Source: Bacteroidia bacterium
GTDB taxonomy: Bacteria > Bacteroidota > Bacteroidia > Flavobacteriales > Flavobacteriaceae
Direction: 5' to 3'
Assembly: GCA_030430535.1 (NCBI GenBank)
Contig: JAUIKY010000001.1
Location: 62,001-126,000 of the forward strand
DNA length: 64,000 nt
Shown: positions 1 through 8,530 of the stretch, in pieces
How positions within the stretch are numbered: the stretch's first letter is position 1
Layout: each line of letters begins with the position of its first letter
Translations under genes and position numbers: made by a program
Notes under the pieces: model-generated
Told to the model about the DNA's origin: nothing
What the model saw: only the letters and a program-made list of their open reading frames with translations
Databases searched by the model: none

Positions 1-846
1 CATGCCACCCACGTTAAACAAGCTTTATTACATGGCAAACATGTGGTTTGCACCAAACCTTTTATAGATGATTTGGCCGATGCCAAAGAATTGCTTGAAT
101 TGGGTAAAAAAACAGGAAAAAAGGTGTTTATTGGGCAAAGTTCCCGTTTTTCTGAGCCCATGGTGAGGCAAAAGAAGGATTTCGATAAGGGGTTAATAGG
201 AAACCTAATCACGGTCGAGGCTCATTATCATGCCGATAACCGCTGGTTTTTAAAGAAAGATTGGTCGCTGCTCAACTCCTTTAAATGGCTTTATGGCGGT
301 TTAAGCCACCCGGTTGATTTTGTGCGTTGGTATTTAAAAGATATTGAGGAGGTGATGGGTTATGGTATGATAAGCGAAAATGGATATTCGGCTGGACTTA
401 AAAATGAAGATGCCATGCACTTTATTTTTAAGGCTAAAAACGGACATATTGCTCGCGTTAGTGGGGTGTATTCTTCGCCAACACAACCCACAAAACGCGA
501 TAGTACGTTAACGTGCATTTTGCGCGGTACTTTAGGGGCTAGTCAAGGCGATTACCACGAGCTGCGCTATTCAATTACTTCAAAAGACGGCGAAGAAAAA
601 GTGGTGTATTGGGGCGATGAAAAACTTAAATATTATTACCGCTTTGAAGGGCAATCGCACCACGCCGGAGAATATCAAAACTACTTGGAATATTTTGCCG
701 ATAGCATAGAAAATAATTTCACCGCTTACCCCAACATGGAAGAAGGTATTGGTACAGTGGCTTTGTTGCAGGCAATGGACCGAAGTTTGCAAACCGGAAA
801 GCCAATAAAAATAGCTGAAATAAAAGCAGAGTACGGTATTGGTTGA
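1..846 (+). CDS. Gfo/Idh/MocA family oxidoreductase, 5' truncated
   Basis: The frame is open from base 1 (HATHVKQALLHGKHVVCTKP), so the 43-base GTG given in the ORF track is internal and the N-terminal Rossmann nucleotide-binding part lies outside the window. The visible part starts at the family's conserved K-P segment, here TKP rather than the common EKP. It continues through the C-terminal alpha/beta substrate domain, with a GGLSHPVDFVRWY segment that carries the usual histidine. Members are NAD(P)-dependent sugar or sugar-acid dehydrogenases acting in the cytoplasm. The substrate cannot be told from sequence. Its place just before a pectin locus suggests a role in oxidising a released monosaccharide, but the 236-bp gap with an operator-like sequence after it suggests a separate transcript. 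Confidence 0.85.
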   Translation, partial: HATHVKQALLHGKHVVCTKPFIDDLADAKELLELGKKTGKKVFIGQSSRFSEPMVRQKKDFDKGLIGNLITVEAHYHADNRWFLKKDWSLLNSFKWLYGGLSHPVDFVRWYLKDIEEVMGYGMISENGYSAGLKNEDAMHFIFKAKNGHIARVSGVYSSPTQPTKRDSTLTCILRGTLGASQGDYHELRYSITSKDGEEKVVYWGDEKLKYYYRFEGQSHHAGEYQNYLEYFADSIENNFTAYPNMEEGIGTVALLQAMDRSLQTGKPIKIAEIKAEYGIG

Positions 847-850
847 TTAT

Positions 851-886
851 CTTTATAAAATTGACCAACGCTTAAAAGTTACATTG
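851..886 (+). promoter_or_regulatory. Putative operator, copy 1 of a 36-bp shared element
   Basis: CTTTATAAAATTGA, then CCAACGCTTAAAAG, then TTACATTG. It matches 30 of 36 bases with 37596-37631 in front of susC. All six differences are transitions, and similarity stops sharply on the upstream side. It lies about 196 bp before the GH141-mutarotase start. A shared site for one locus-specific regulator is the simplest reading (inference). Confidence 0.55.
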
Positions 887-1082
887 TTTTTGGCTTAAAT
901 TATAAATATTAGCTATTTGTAAAAAGTAGCATGATGTTTAGTGCTATTTTTTCATTAAAAATCAGCCTCAAAGTTTCGTGATTTCATTATTGAATAAGCA
1001 ATTTTTGTTGTTTTATATGGTCACCAATTGGCATGTATTTGCAAAACCAACTAACTAAGTTTTTTTAGATATTAAATTAAAA

Positions 1083-3581
1083 ATGAAGATTAATTATAGG
1101 TTTAGTCCAAAAATATATCTACTCTTTTTATTGACAGTTTGTTCTGTTGATGCTCAAGAAATATGGGTGAGCAACAAAGGTGCCGATGCCAATTTGGGAA
1201 CAAAGGAAAGTCCGTTGGCAACCGTTAATATGGCTTTAAGAAAAGTGCGTAACATGCGTAGGCTGAACGATCCCGCTGTAAAATCGGGAGTACGCATACT
1301 ATTAGCAGGCGGAACTTATAATCTTAACGAGCCTATTTTTATAAGACCTGAAGATTCTGGAACGGCCGAAAGTCCAACAACTATTGAAGCGGCCGATAAT
1401 GGAACGCCAATTTTGAGCGGAGGAGTTGAAATCAATAAATGGAAAAGAGCAGGAAAAATTAACGGCTTGAAATCTGGCGACGTTTGGGTTGCCGATGCAC
1501 CAAAAAAGGCAGGGGCCATTTTAGATTTTAGACAGCTTTGGGTGAACGGAAAAAAAGCTGTTAGGGCAAAAAGTACCTCTGGCGATAAAATGGAAAGAAT
1601 TTTGTCGTGGGACAAAGCCTCTGAAACTTGTTGGATTCCATTTAAAGACAAATCGGTTCAGTTCGAGCCAGGCATGGAGATGTTTATCCAGCAGTGGTGG
1701 GCCATTGCCAATCTCCGTATTAAAAAAATGGAAGTGAAGGGCGATAGTGCCAAGTTGTATTTCCATCAGCCCGAAAGCCGTATTCAAAGTGAGCACCCTT
1801 GGCCAGCGCCGTGGATTTCAGAAAAAACGGGAAATTCGGCCTTCTTTTTAAACAACGCTAAATCACTGTTAAACGAACCTGGTGAGTGGTATTTGGATAA
1901 GACAAACGCCAAAATTTATTACTACCCCAAAAAAGGGGAGCGTTTAAATTCATCCACTGTAATAGCTCCTGTTTTAGAAAACTTGGTTGAAATTAAAGGA
2001 ACGGTTGATTACCCAGTTAGCCATGTGTATTTTAAAGGTATTTCGTTTCAGTACAGCAATTGGTTGCGCCCATCTCAACAAGGGCACGTGCCCATTCAAG
2101 CGGGAATGTATCTCTTGGACGCCTATAAATTAAAGGAACCGGGAACACCCGATAAAGCCGGATTGGAAAATCAAGCATGGATTGGCAGGCCCCGTTCGGC
2201 TGTTGAAGTCAATTTTTCCAACCATATTAAGTTTCAAGAATGCTCGTTTCAGCATTTAGCGTCAACCGGGTTGGATTTGCATAAAGGCAATAGTAACAAT
2301 TTGGTTCAAGGCAACTTGTTCAAGGATATTGGCGGAAGTGCTATAAACGTGGGCGTGTTTTCAGATGAAGCCTTTGAAACGCATTTGCCATACAATCCAA
2401 AAGACGTGCGTGAGGTTTCAACCAACGAAACTATCGTAGATAATTTGATTACCGATGTGACTAACGAAGATTGGGGATGCGTAGGCATTAGCGCCGGTTT
2501 TGTAAAAAACATTACGATTGCGCACAACGAGATTTCAGAAGTATCTTATACTGGTATTGGTTTGGGCTGGGGCTGGACCAAAACCATCAATGCCATGTCG
2601 GGTAACAAAGTTATAGCCAATAACATTCATCACTACGGAAAACATTTGTACGATACCGCTGGTATTTACACGCTTTCTGCCCAACCGGGAAGTGTGATAA
2701 AGGAAAATGTAATTGATAGTATCTACTTCAATCCGTATGCCCACGATCCATACCATTGGTTTTATTTGTACACCGACGAAGGTTCGGCGTATTTTACGGT
2801 AAAAGATAATTGGGTGCCTGCTGAAAAGTTCCTTCAAAATGCAAACGGCCCCAACAATTTATGGACTAATAACAATGCTTTTGTTAGTGAAACTATTAAG
2901 GAAAATGCAGGAATCCGGAGTCCTTATAAATCATTGTTAAGTGAAGTTGTTGTAGATAAAAATTGGCCATTACAGGAAGTGCCACACTTTGCAGCGGTTG
3001 AATTGATTGGACAAGATTTCGATGCTACCAAAATCAAAAAAATAGCCAAAACCAATGGTGTGATTGACGCACAGTTATATCAATGGAAAAACCACACGGT
3101 ACTGTATGCCAAATTAAATCATATTGAGCATTTAAAAAATGAATTGGCTTTGGAATATCCTAATGCCACCATACAAACATACAACACACCGGTATATAAT
3201 TTTAACAAGTTTGAGCATTGCAAAGACAATCAGTTGGCTGATGAGTGGGAACATGTACTGCTTACCGCCAATTTAGTAGAAGACGAGAAACTTCAACAGG
3301 AATATTTGCAATATCACGACACCCAATTTGAAGAATGGCCAGAAGTAGCCCAAGGTTTCTGTAATGCCAATTTTCAACAGTTGCAAGTGTTTAAAAATGG
3401 GCGTCAGCTCATGTTGGTCATCAGTATTCCAAAGGGGTCGAGTTTAGACGAATTGAATCCTAAAACAAAAGAAAATAATCCGCGTGTAAACGATTGGAAC
3501 GATATAATGAAAAAATACCAAACAGGAATTGAAGGTACAAATCCAGATGAAACTTGGGTGTTTTTAGAGAAAATAGACTAA
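1083..3581 (+). CDS. GH141-like beta-helix glycosidase fused to a C-terminal L-rhamnose/L-fucose mutarotase-type domain
   Basis: 832 residues with a signal peptide (MKINYRFSPKIYLLFLLTVCSVDAQ), so exported. Residues about 25-630 form a right-handed parallel beta-helix of the GH141 type. It opens with the WVSNKGADANLGTKESPLAT segment and contains many N-N/G-N helix rungs. GH141 contains an alpha-L-fucosidase active on rhamnogalacturonan II and a xylanase. Residues about 634-725 resemble a degenerate ferredoxin-like dimeric barrel. Residues about 726-832 look like the RhaM/DUF718 mutarotase family: a Y-x-x-Y-H-D segment near residues 741-746, WPEV, NPRVNDWNDIMKKYQ and ETWVFLEKI. A mutarotase joined to an exported glycosidase is unusual; a fucose-releasing enzyme with its own anomer converter would make sense beside the fucose isomerase gene. 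It starts the operon; the next gene is 7 bp away. Confidence 0.8.
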   Translation: MKINYRFSPKIYLLFLLTVCSVDAQEIWVSNKGADANLGTKESPLATVNMALRKVRNMRRLNDPAVKSGVRILLAGGTYNLNEPIFIRPEDSGTAESPTTIEAADNGTPILSGGVEINKWKRAGKINGLKSGDVWVADAPKKAGAILDFRQLWVNGKKAVRAKSTSGDKMERILSWDKASETCWIPFKDKSVQFEPGMEMFIQQWWAIANLRIKKMEVKGDSAKLYFHQPESRIQSEHPWPAPWISEKTGNSAFFLNNAKSLLNEPGEWYLDKTNAKIYYYPKKGERLNSSTVIAPVLENLVEIKGTVDYPVSHVYFKGISFQYSNWLRPSQQGHVPIQAGMYLLDAYKLKEPGTPDKAGLENQAWIGRPRSAVEVNFSNHIKFQECSFQHLASTGLDLHKGNSNNLVQGNLFKDIGGSAINVGVFSDEAFETHLPYNPKDVREVSTNETIVDNLITDVTNEDWGCVGISAGFVKNITIAHNEISEVSYTGIGLGWGWTKTINAMSGNKVIANNIHHYGKHLYDTAGIYTLSAQPGSVIKENVIDSIYFNPYAHDPYHWFYLYTDEGSAYFTVKDNWVPAEKFLQNANGPNNLWTNNNAFVSETIKENAGIRSPYKSLLSEVVVDKNWPLQEVPHFAAVELIGQDFDATKIKKIAKTNGVIDAQLYQWKNHTVLYAKLNHIEHLKNELALEYPNATIQTYNTPVYNFNKFEHCKDNQLADEWEHVLLTANLVEDEKLQQEYLQYHDTQFEEWPEVAQGFCNANFQQLQVFKNGRQLMLVISIPKGSSLDELNPKTKENNPRVNDWNDIMKKYQTGIEGTNPDETWVFLEKID

Positions 3582-3588
3582 ATAATTA

Positions 3589-5853
3589 ATGAAGCAGACT
3601 AACCATCAGTTTTTCGACTTTCTGGATTTTGATACCGACCTCACCAAAGAGGAAGGGGTTTCAAAACTTTGGAAAGCCTGTAAGCCCACCAATATAGGTG
3701 AATCTGGCTTGGGTGTGGTATTAACCGTGCCTTTCCAATGCCAATTGTTATCAAACGAAATAGCACCCGATAAAGCCATTCCGCAAAAAGACTTTTACCT
3801 TTTTGTGAGAGCTTTTGGCGATAAAATTTTAAGAGTAAGTATTGGTTTCGAAAAAGATATTGACGAAACTTCGCCAATGATTGATATGGCTGATGATATT
3901 CAAGAAATGAAATTGAATATCGAAAAGTCAGAATTAAAATGGACGGTAAAAGATGTGAACGGAATTACCCGTGCGTTTTTCGATTTGTCGGATCCTGAAA
4001 TTGACCATTGGAGCGATTTATTGCCATGCCCCGAGGAGTCTATGCAAGCCACATTTTTCCCCGATGGTAAAAAAGCGATAACGGTGAGTGCGTACGACCA
4101 GTTTTTTCCTGGCAGGATGGATGCGATGTGTTTGTCGTTTATCGAACAAAATGGTGCGCCGGGCAAGGCTTCCATTTCGTTCCATGCCAAGCCCGACGAA
4201 AAGTTTGTTGGCACGGGAGAACGCTTCAGCAAGATGGACTTATCAGGAAACACCTTCCAAATGAAAAACCAAGATGGGCAAGGGGTTAACAATAAACGTA
4301 CTTATAAAAACATTCCGTTTTACTTATCTAGTGAAATGTACGGTCTGTTTTTACACACATCAACCTATTGTAAGTTTTCAATGGCTGATTTTTCGACCCG
4401 ATCGGTACAATTGTTGGCAGAAGAACCCATTTTGGACCTCTTTTTAATAGGCGCTGATACTCCCGAAAAAATCATCCATCAATATAAAAAAATAACTGGT
4501 TTTCCAACGGTGCCACCACTGTGGAGTTATGGTGTTTGGATGAGTAGAATGACCTATTTTTCAGAAGAAGAAGTCAATACCATTTGCAACAGATTGAGGG
4601 ACGAAGATTATCCTTGTGACGTGATTCATTTGGATACTGGCTGGTTCAAAACCGATTGGTTGTGCGAATGGAAATTCAACGCAGAGCGTTTTCCAGACCC
4701 GAAGCGTTTTGTTTCAAATTTAAAGAAAAACGGTTACCGCGTTAGTTTGTGGCAAATGCCATATATATCGGAAGATGCCGAGCAATACGAAGAGGCAAAA
4801 GCTAATAATTATATAGGAAAGTTAAATGCTGAAGTAATGCGTGGCGGGTCCAATTTTAGTAACCTCGACTATGCCGGAAGTATTGATTTTACGTACCCTA
4901 AGGCGGTAGAATGGTATAAAAATTTGTTACGTGAACTTTTAGAAATGGGCGTAACCTGTATTAAAACAGATTTTGGTGAAGAAATCCATTTAGATGCCAG
5001 TTACCATAATATGTCGCCCGAAAAACTCAATAACCTTTACGCTTTATTATACCAAAAGGCAGCCTTTGAGGTAACTAAAGAAGTTACAGGTGATGGTGTT
5101 GTATGGGCCCGTGCCGGATGGAGCGGTTGCCAGCGTTACCCCATACATTGGGGCGGCGATGCAGCAGCCTCGTGGGATGGCATGGCGGGCTCGCTTAAAG
5201 GAGGCTTGCACTTAGGTTTGTCCGGGTTTGGGTTCTGGAGCCACGATGTACCTGGATTCCACGGTGTGCCCAATTTTATGAATTCGGTGATTCCGGACGA
5301 TTTATATGTGCGTTGGACGCAGTTTGGCGTGTTCACTTCCCATATCCGTTACCATGGTACATCAAAACGTGAGCCATATTATTACCCGAAAATTTCGAAC
5401 ATTGTCCGTAACTGGTGGAAGTTAAGGTATGCGCTGTTGCCGTACATTTTGCAGGAAAGTGAAAAAACCACTAATTCGGGGTTTCCGGTTATCAGAGCGT
5501 TGTTAATGCACCACCCCAACGATAAGATGGTTTGGCATATTGATGACCAATATTATTTTGGAGATGACTTTTTGGTAGCGCCAATGATGAATTCAGAAAA
5601 TAAGAGAGATGTTTACTTGCCCGAAGGTAATTGGGTTAACTTCTTCACCGGAGAAAAAAGTAAAGGAGGCCGTTGGCTGAATGATTTTGAATCACCCATG
5701 GAAAACATGCCAGTTTGGGTAGTTGAAGGTGCCAAGATTCCTTTGTATCCAGAGCATGTAAATTGTACCGACGATATGGATTTAAACAAAACAGTTAAAC
5801 TAAACATAGATGGTAATTTCAAAGGTATTTGGAGACATCTTGATTTCATATAA
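3589..5853 (+). CDS. GH31 alpha-xylosidase (YicI-like), cytoplasmic
   Basis: 754 residues with no signal peptide. The GH31 barrel follows an N-terminal beta-sandwich. The nucleophile is Asp461 in IKTDFGEEI and the acid/base is Asp524 in HWGGDAAASWDG. Both motifs resemble the YicI alpha-xylosidase branch more than alpha-glucosidases (family knowledge). A cytoplasmic site suggests it trims imported xylose-capped oligosaccharides. In an RG-II setting the obvious substrate is the 2-O-methyl-xylose on side chain A, while xyloglucan-derived isoprimeverose is the alternative. It is 7 bp behind the GH141 fusion gene and clearly in the same operon. Specificity is inferred. Confidence 0.85.
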   Translation: MKQTNHQFFDFLDFDTDLTKEEGVSKLWKACKPTNIGESGLGVVLTVPFQCQLLSNEIAPDKAIPQKDFYLFVRAFGDKILRVSIGFEKDIDETSPMIDMADDIQEMKLNIEKSELKWTVKDVNGITRAFFDLSDPEIDHWSDLLPCPEESMQATFFPDGKKAITVSAYDQFFPGRMDAMCLSFIEQNGAPGKASISFHAKPDEKFVGTGERFSKMDLSGNTFQMKNQDGQGVNNKRTYKNIPFYLSSEMYGLFLHTSTYCKFSMADFSTRSVQLLAEEPILDLFLIGADTPEKIIHQYKKITGFPTVPPLWSYGVWMSRMTYFSEEEVNTICNRLRDEDYPCDVIHLDTGWFKTDWLCEWKFNAERFPDPKRFVSNLKKNGYRVSLWQMPYISEDAEQYEEAKANNYIGKLNAEVMRGGSNFSNLDYAGSIDFTYPKAVEWYKNLLRELLEMGVTCIKTDFGEEIHLDASYHNMSPEKLNNLYALLYQKAAFEVTKEVTGDGVVWARAGWSGCQRYPIHWGGDAAASWDGMAGSLKGGLHLGLSGFGFWSHDVPGFHGVPNFMNSVIPDDLYVRWTQFGVFTSHIRYHGTSKREPYYYPKISNIVRNWWKLRYALLPYILQESEKTTNSGFPVIRALLMHHPNDKMVWHIDDQYYFGDDFLVAPMMNSENKRDVYLPEGNWVNFFTGEKSKGGRWLNDFESPMENMPVWVVEGAKIPLYPEHVNCTDDMDLNKTVKLNIDGNFKGIWRHLDFI

Positions 5854-5887
5854 TGAACTCATCTTGGCTTTTTGATTGAAGTGAAAA

Positions 5888-5980
5888 TTAGCCATTTTGA
5901 GTCTGATTGAAGGTGTTTTTGAGTTGCATAGCAGGGCTACGGAAAGAAAAAATAACGAAGAGCAGGCTCAAAAAGAGCAA
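5888..5980. repeat. Long imperfect palindrome, intergenic
   Basis: The element is symmetric about base 5934, inside the core TAGC-AGG-GCTA. The outer arms TTAGCCATTTTGAGTCTGAT (5888-5907) and the complement of 5961-5980 match at about 14 of 20 positions at equal distance from the centre. The T-rich and A-rich flanks of the core also pair. No ORF or T-tract terminator explains it. It resembles a REP-type intergenic palindrome or a decayed non-autonomous element and lies between the GH31 and PhyH genes. The whole gene-free gap is 199 bp. Confidence 0.55.
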
Positions 5981-6052
5981 TTTTTTAACCAATTGAAAAA
6001 GTAAAGAGGAGTTCAATAAACCAATTAAGTAAAACAATTAAAAACTAATAAA

Positions 6053-6802
6053 ATGAGTGCAGTTATAACCGATGAGCAATTAGCCCAGTTTAAGGAAGAT
6101 GGGTTTTGCATTGTAAAAAACGTGATTCCGCAAGAACTTATCGAGCGTTTGCGTGACGAGTGCCAAAGATTCATAAAAGAGAAAGATGATGAAATGGATA
6201 GAAAAGGCGTTGAGGTTGACGAAATAAACCATAAAGGAAAACGCTATTTTATTGCCCTTCGTTATAAAGACAGCGAAACCATGCAAGACCTTATTTTTGG
6301 TAAGGAAATGGAAGAAATTACCCGAAAAATATTAGGAGAGGAAGTATATTTGTTTTTAGAGCAGTTTGTGGTTAAAGCGGCCGATAAAGGTATGACGTTT
6401 TCTTGGCACCAAGATTCAGGTTATTTAGATTTTGACCATAAGCCTTATTTATCGGTTTGGTGCCCATTAGACGATGTTACCGAAGAAAACGGAACAGTTT
6501 ATCTGTTGCCTTACAAAGATGCCGGAACGGAAAAGCGAATAGACCATGTTTTACAGGAAGGCACTAACGATAAAATAGGATACTTTGGAGACAACCCAGG
6601 AGTGCCGGCGGTTTTAAATGCTGGTGATGTGGCTTTGTTTTCAAGTACGTGTTTCCACCGCAGTGGATCGAACACCACAAATAAATCCAGACGTGTATTG
6701 TTGATTCAGTATTCGGCCGAGCCTATTTTAAAAAATGGAAATGAGCCACTTTATTGGGCCGAGCCTTTTCTAAAAAAGGGTGAAAAAATAAGTGCATACT
6801 AA
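6053..6802 (+). CDS. Phytanoyl-CoA dioxygenase (PhyH) family Fe(II)/2-oxoglutarate oxygenase
   Basis: 249 residues, cytoplasmic. The iron triad is visible: His119-x-Asp121 in WHQDSGYLD and distal His202 in CFHRSG. The SRRV arginines near residues 216-217 are candidates for binding 2-oxoglutarate. The length is normal for small bacterial PhyH proteins. The family hydroxylates or oxidatively demethylates small molecules; no substrate can be read from sequence. Its place among a GH31, sugar transporters and a sugar isomerase suggests it acts on an unusual sugar. One idea is O-demethylation of the 2-O-methyl-fucose or 2-O-methyl-xylose of RG-II (speculative). A hairpin at 6831-6852 follows it. 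Confidence 0.85.
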   Translation: MSAVITDEQLAQFKEDGFCIVKNVIPQELIERLRDECQRFIKEKDDEMDRKGVEVDEINHKGKRYFIALRYKDSETMQDLIFGKEMEEITRKILGEEVYLFLEQFVVKAADKGMTFSWHQDSGYLDFDHKPYLSVWCPLDDVTEENGTVYLLPYKDAGTEKRIDHVLQEGTNDKIGYFGDNPGVPAVLNAGDVALFSSTCFHRSGSNTTNKSRRVLLIQYSAEPILKNGNEPLYWAEPFLKKGEKISAY

Positions 6803-6830
6803 ACTTTTTCTTTATGAAAATTGAATTGCT

Positions 6831-6852
6831 CAGAGTGTTTTAATACGCTCTG
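6831..6852 (+). terminator. Weak terminator-like hairpin after the PhyH gene
   Basis: CAGAGTG (6831-6837) pairs with CGCTCTG (6846-6852), allowing one G-U pair, with an 8-nt loop. A short T run follows about 10 bases later rather than directly, so termination is probably partial or absent. Confidence 0.35.
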
Positions 6853-6918
6853 GGTAATTCTGTTTTTATGAAGCATGCAACTTTAAAGTTGTAAACCAAC
6901 CAACATTAAGCTATAAAA

Positions 6919-8511
6919 ATGAACATTTACGACCAACTAAACTTTCTCGATTTTGCCGTAGTAGGCCTGTATTTAATCGTACTGGTGGGACTAGGGGCTT
7001 GGTTCAGTTTAAGAAACAAAAGAAGAGACGATGAAAACTATTTCTTGGCAGGAAACTCCCTGAGTTGGAAAAGTATTGGGTTTAACATGTGGGGTACCAA
7101 TGTGGGGCCGTCCATGTTAATTGCAAATGCCAGTATTGGCTATACAACAGGCATTGTAGCTGGAAACTTTTCGTGGTACGCTTTTATTTTTATCTTTTTA
7201 TTAGCGATAGTTTTTGCGCCAAGATATTTAGGAGCAAGGGTTCAAACCTTACCGGAATTTATGGGGAAGCGCTTCGGAAATTCTACCCAAAACATTTTGG
7301 CGTGGTACACTATAGTTACGGTACTATTGAGTTGGTTGTCGTTGACATTATTTGCGGGAGGTATTTTGATTCAGCAGATATTGAATTTACCCATGTGGCT
7401 GTCTGTAATAGTGCTGTTGCTTATTGCAGCATTTTTTACTTTGGCAGGAGGGTTGAAAACCATAGTTTACACCAACGTCATCCAAATGGTACTATTGATT
7501 ATTGTATCGTTTGTATTGATGTGGGTAGGTTTGGATAAAGTAGGCGGATTTGGCCAATTGGTAAGCGAAACGCCATCCAATTACTGGAATTTATTTTTAC
7601 CAGCCGATGATGCCAGTTACCCATGGATAGCCATTTTATTGGGTTATCCTGTTATGGGCGTTTGGTTTTGGTGTACAGATCAATCGATGGTACAATCGGT
7701 TTTGGGCGCCAAAAGTGTAAAAGAAGGTCAGTTGGGTGCGAACTTTACGGCTTGGTTGAAAATTATTGATGTGCCATTGTTTATCCTTCCGGGGATTATG
7801 TGCTTTGTATTGTTTCCAACGTTGGAAAATCCAGATGCCGCTTACATGACTATGGTTACCGAACTCTTTCCAACGGGAATGAAGGGCTTGGTTATGGCCG
7901 TTTTGATAGCGGCTCTAGTGAGTACTATCGATTCTTCATTAAACGCATTAAGCACTGTTTTTACAATGGATGTTTATGTGAAAAAATTTAATCCGAAGGC
8001 AAGTCAAAAACGCATTGTTAAAGTGGGACATATCGTAACGGTTGTTGGGGCTATTATTTCCATTTTTATCACCCTCGCCATCGATAGTATAAAAGGTTTA
8101 AATCTGTTTGATGTATTTCAATCGGTGTTAGGGTTTATTGCACCGCCTATGTCGGTGGTGTTTTTATTCGGTGTACTTTGGAAAAAAACCACGGCCAAAG
8201 CCGCCAATAGTATTTTGGTTTTCGGAACCTTGTTCAGCTTAACCGTTGGAATCCTTTACTTGTGGGTATTTCCGAACGACCCCGAAAGTGCCGTAAAAAT
8301 ATGGCCGCACTTTTTACTACTGTCGTTTTACATTTTTGTGATTTTATCTGTAGCCATTGTAGTGGTATCGCTGCTAGATAAAAGAAGTGAGTCATTTAAA
8401 AGCACCTTAGATTTTAGTGGATTGACCAAAGTGGCGCCAAAAGTGAAATTGTTGTGGGCAACACTATTTGTAACCATGATATGCTTGTACTTGTATTTTA
8501 ATGGAAATTAA
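6919..8511 (+). CDS. Sodium/solute symporter (SSS family), sugar type
   Basis: 530 residues and strongly hydrophobic, with the long series of membrane helices expected of the LeuT-fold SSS family. The N-terminal FAVVGLYLIVLVGLGAWFS helix is followed by RRDDENYFLAGNSLSW and the conserved GTNVGPSM segment; ALVSTIDSSLNALSTVFTMD is the SSS signature region with the sodium-site serines and threonines. Close relatives transport sugars, sialic acids or sugar acids. It probably imports a mono- or disaccharide from the periplasm into the cytoplasm, where the GH31, GH78 and TIM-barrel proteins act. The next gene starts 19 bp after it, consistent with one operon. Substrate unknown. Confidence 0.88.
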   Translation: MNIYDQLNFLDFAVVGLYLIVLVGLGAWFSLRNKRRDDENYFLAGNSLSWKSIGFNMWGTNVGPSMLIANASIGYTTGIVAGNFSWYAFIFIFLLAIVFAPRYLGARVQTLPEFMGKRFGNSTQNILAWYTIVTVLLSWLSLTLFAGGILIQQILNLPMWLSVIVLLLIAAFFTLAGGLKTIVYTNVIQMVLLIIVSFVLMWVGLDKVGGFGQLVSETPSNYWNLFLPADDASYPWIAILLGYPVMGVWFWCTDQSMVQSVLGAKSVKEGQLGANFTAWLKIIDVPLFILPGIMCFVLFPTLENPDAAYMTMVTELFPTGMKGLVMAVLIAALVSTIDSSLNALSTVFTMDVYVKKFNPKASQKRIVKVGHIVTVVGAIISIFITLAIDSIKGLNLFDVFQSVLGFIAPPMSVVFLFGVLWKKTTAKAANSILVFGTLFSLTVGILYLWVFPNDPESAVKIWPHFLLLSFYIFVILSVAIVVVSLLDKRSESFKSTLDFSGLTKVAPKVKLLWATLFVTMICLYLYFNGN

Positions 8512-8530
8512 TTAGAAAATATATTTTAAA

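Noticed and set aside
7089-7538. 149-aa plus-strand ORF
   Set aside because: It lies wholly inside the SSS transporter gene in another frame; a shadow with no recognisable domain.
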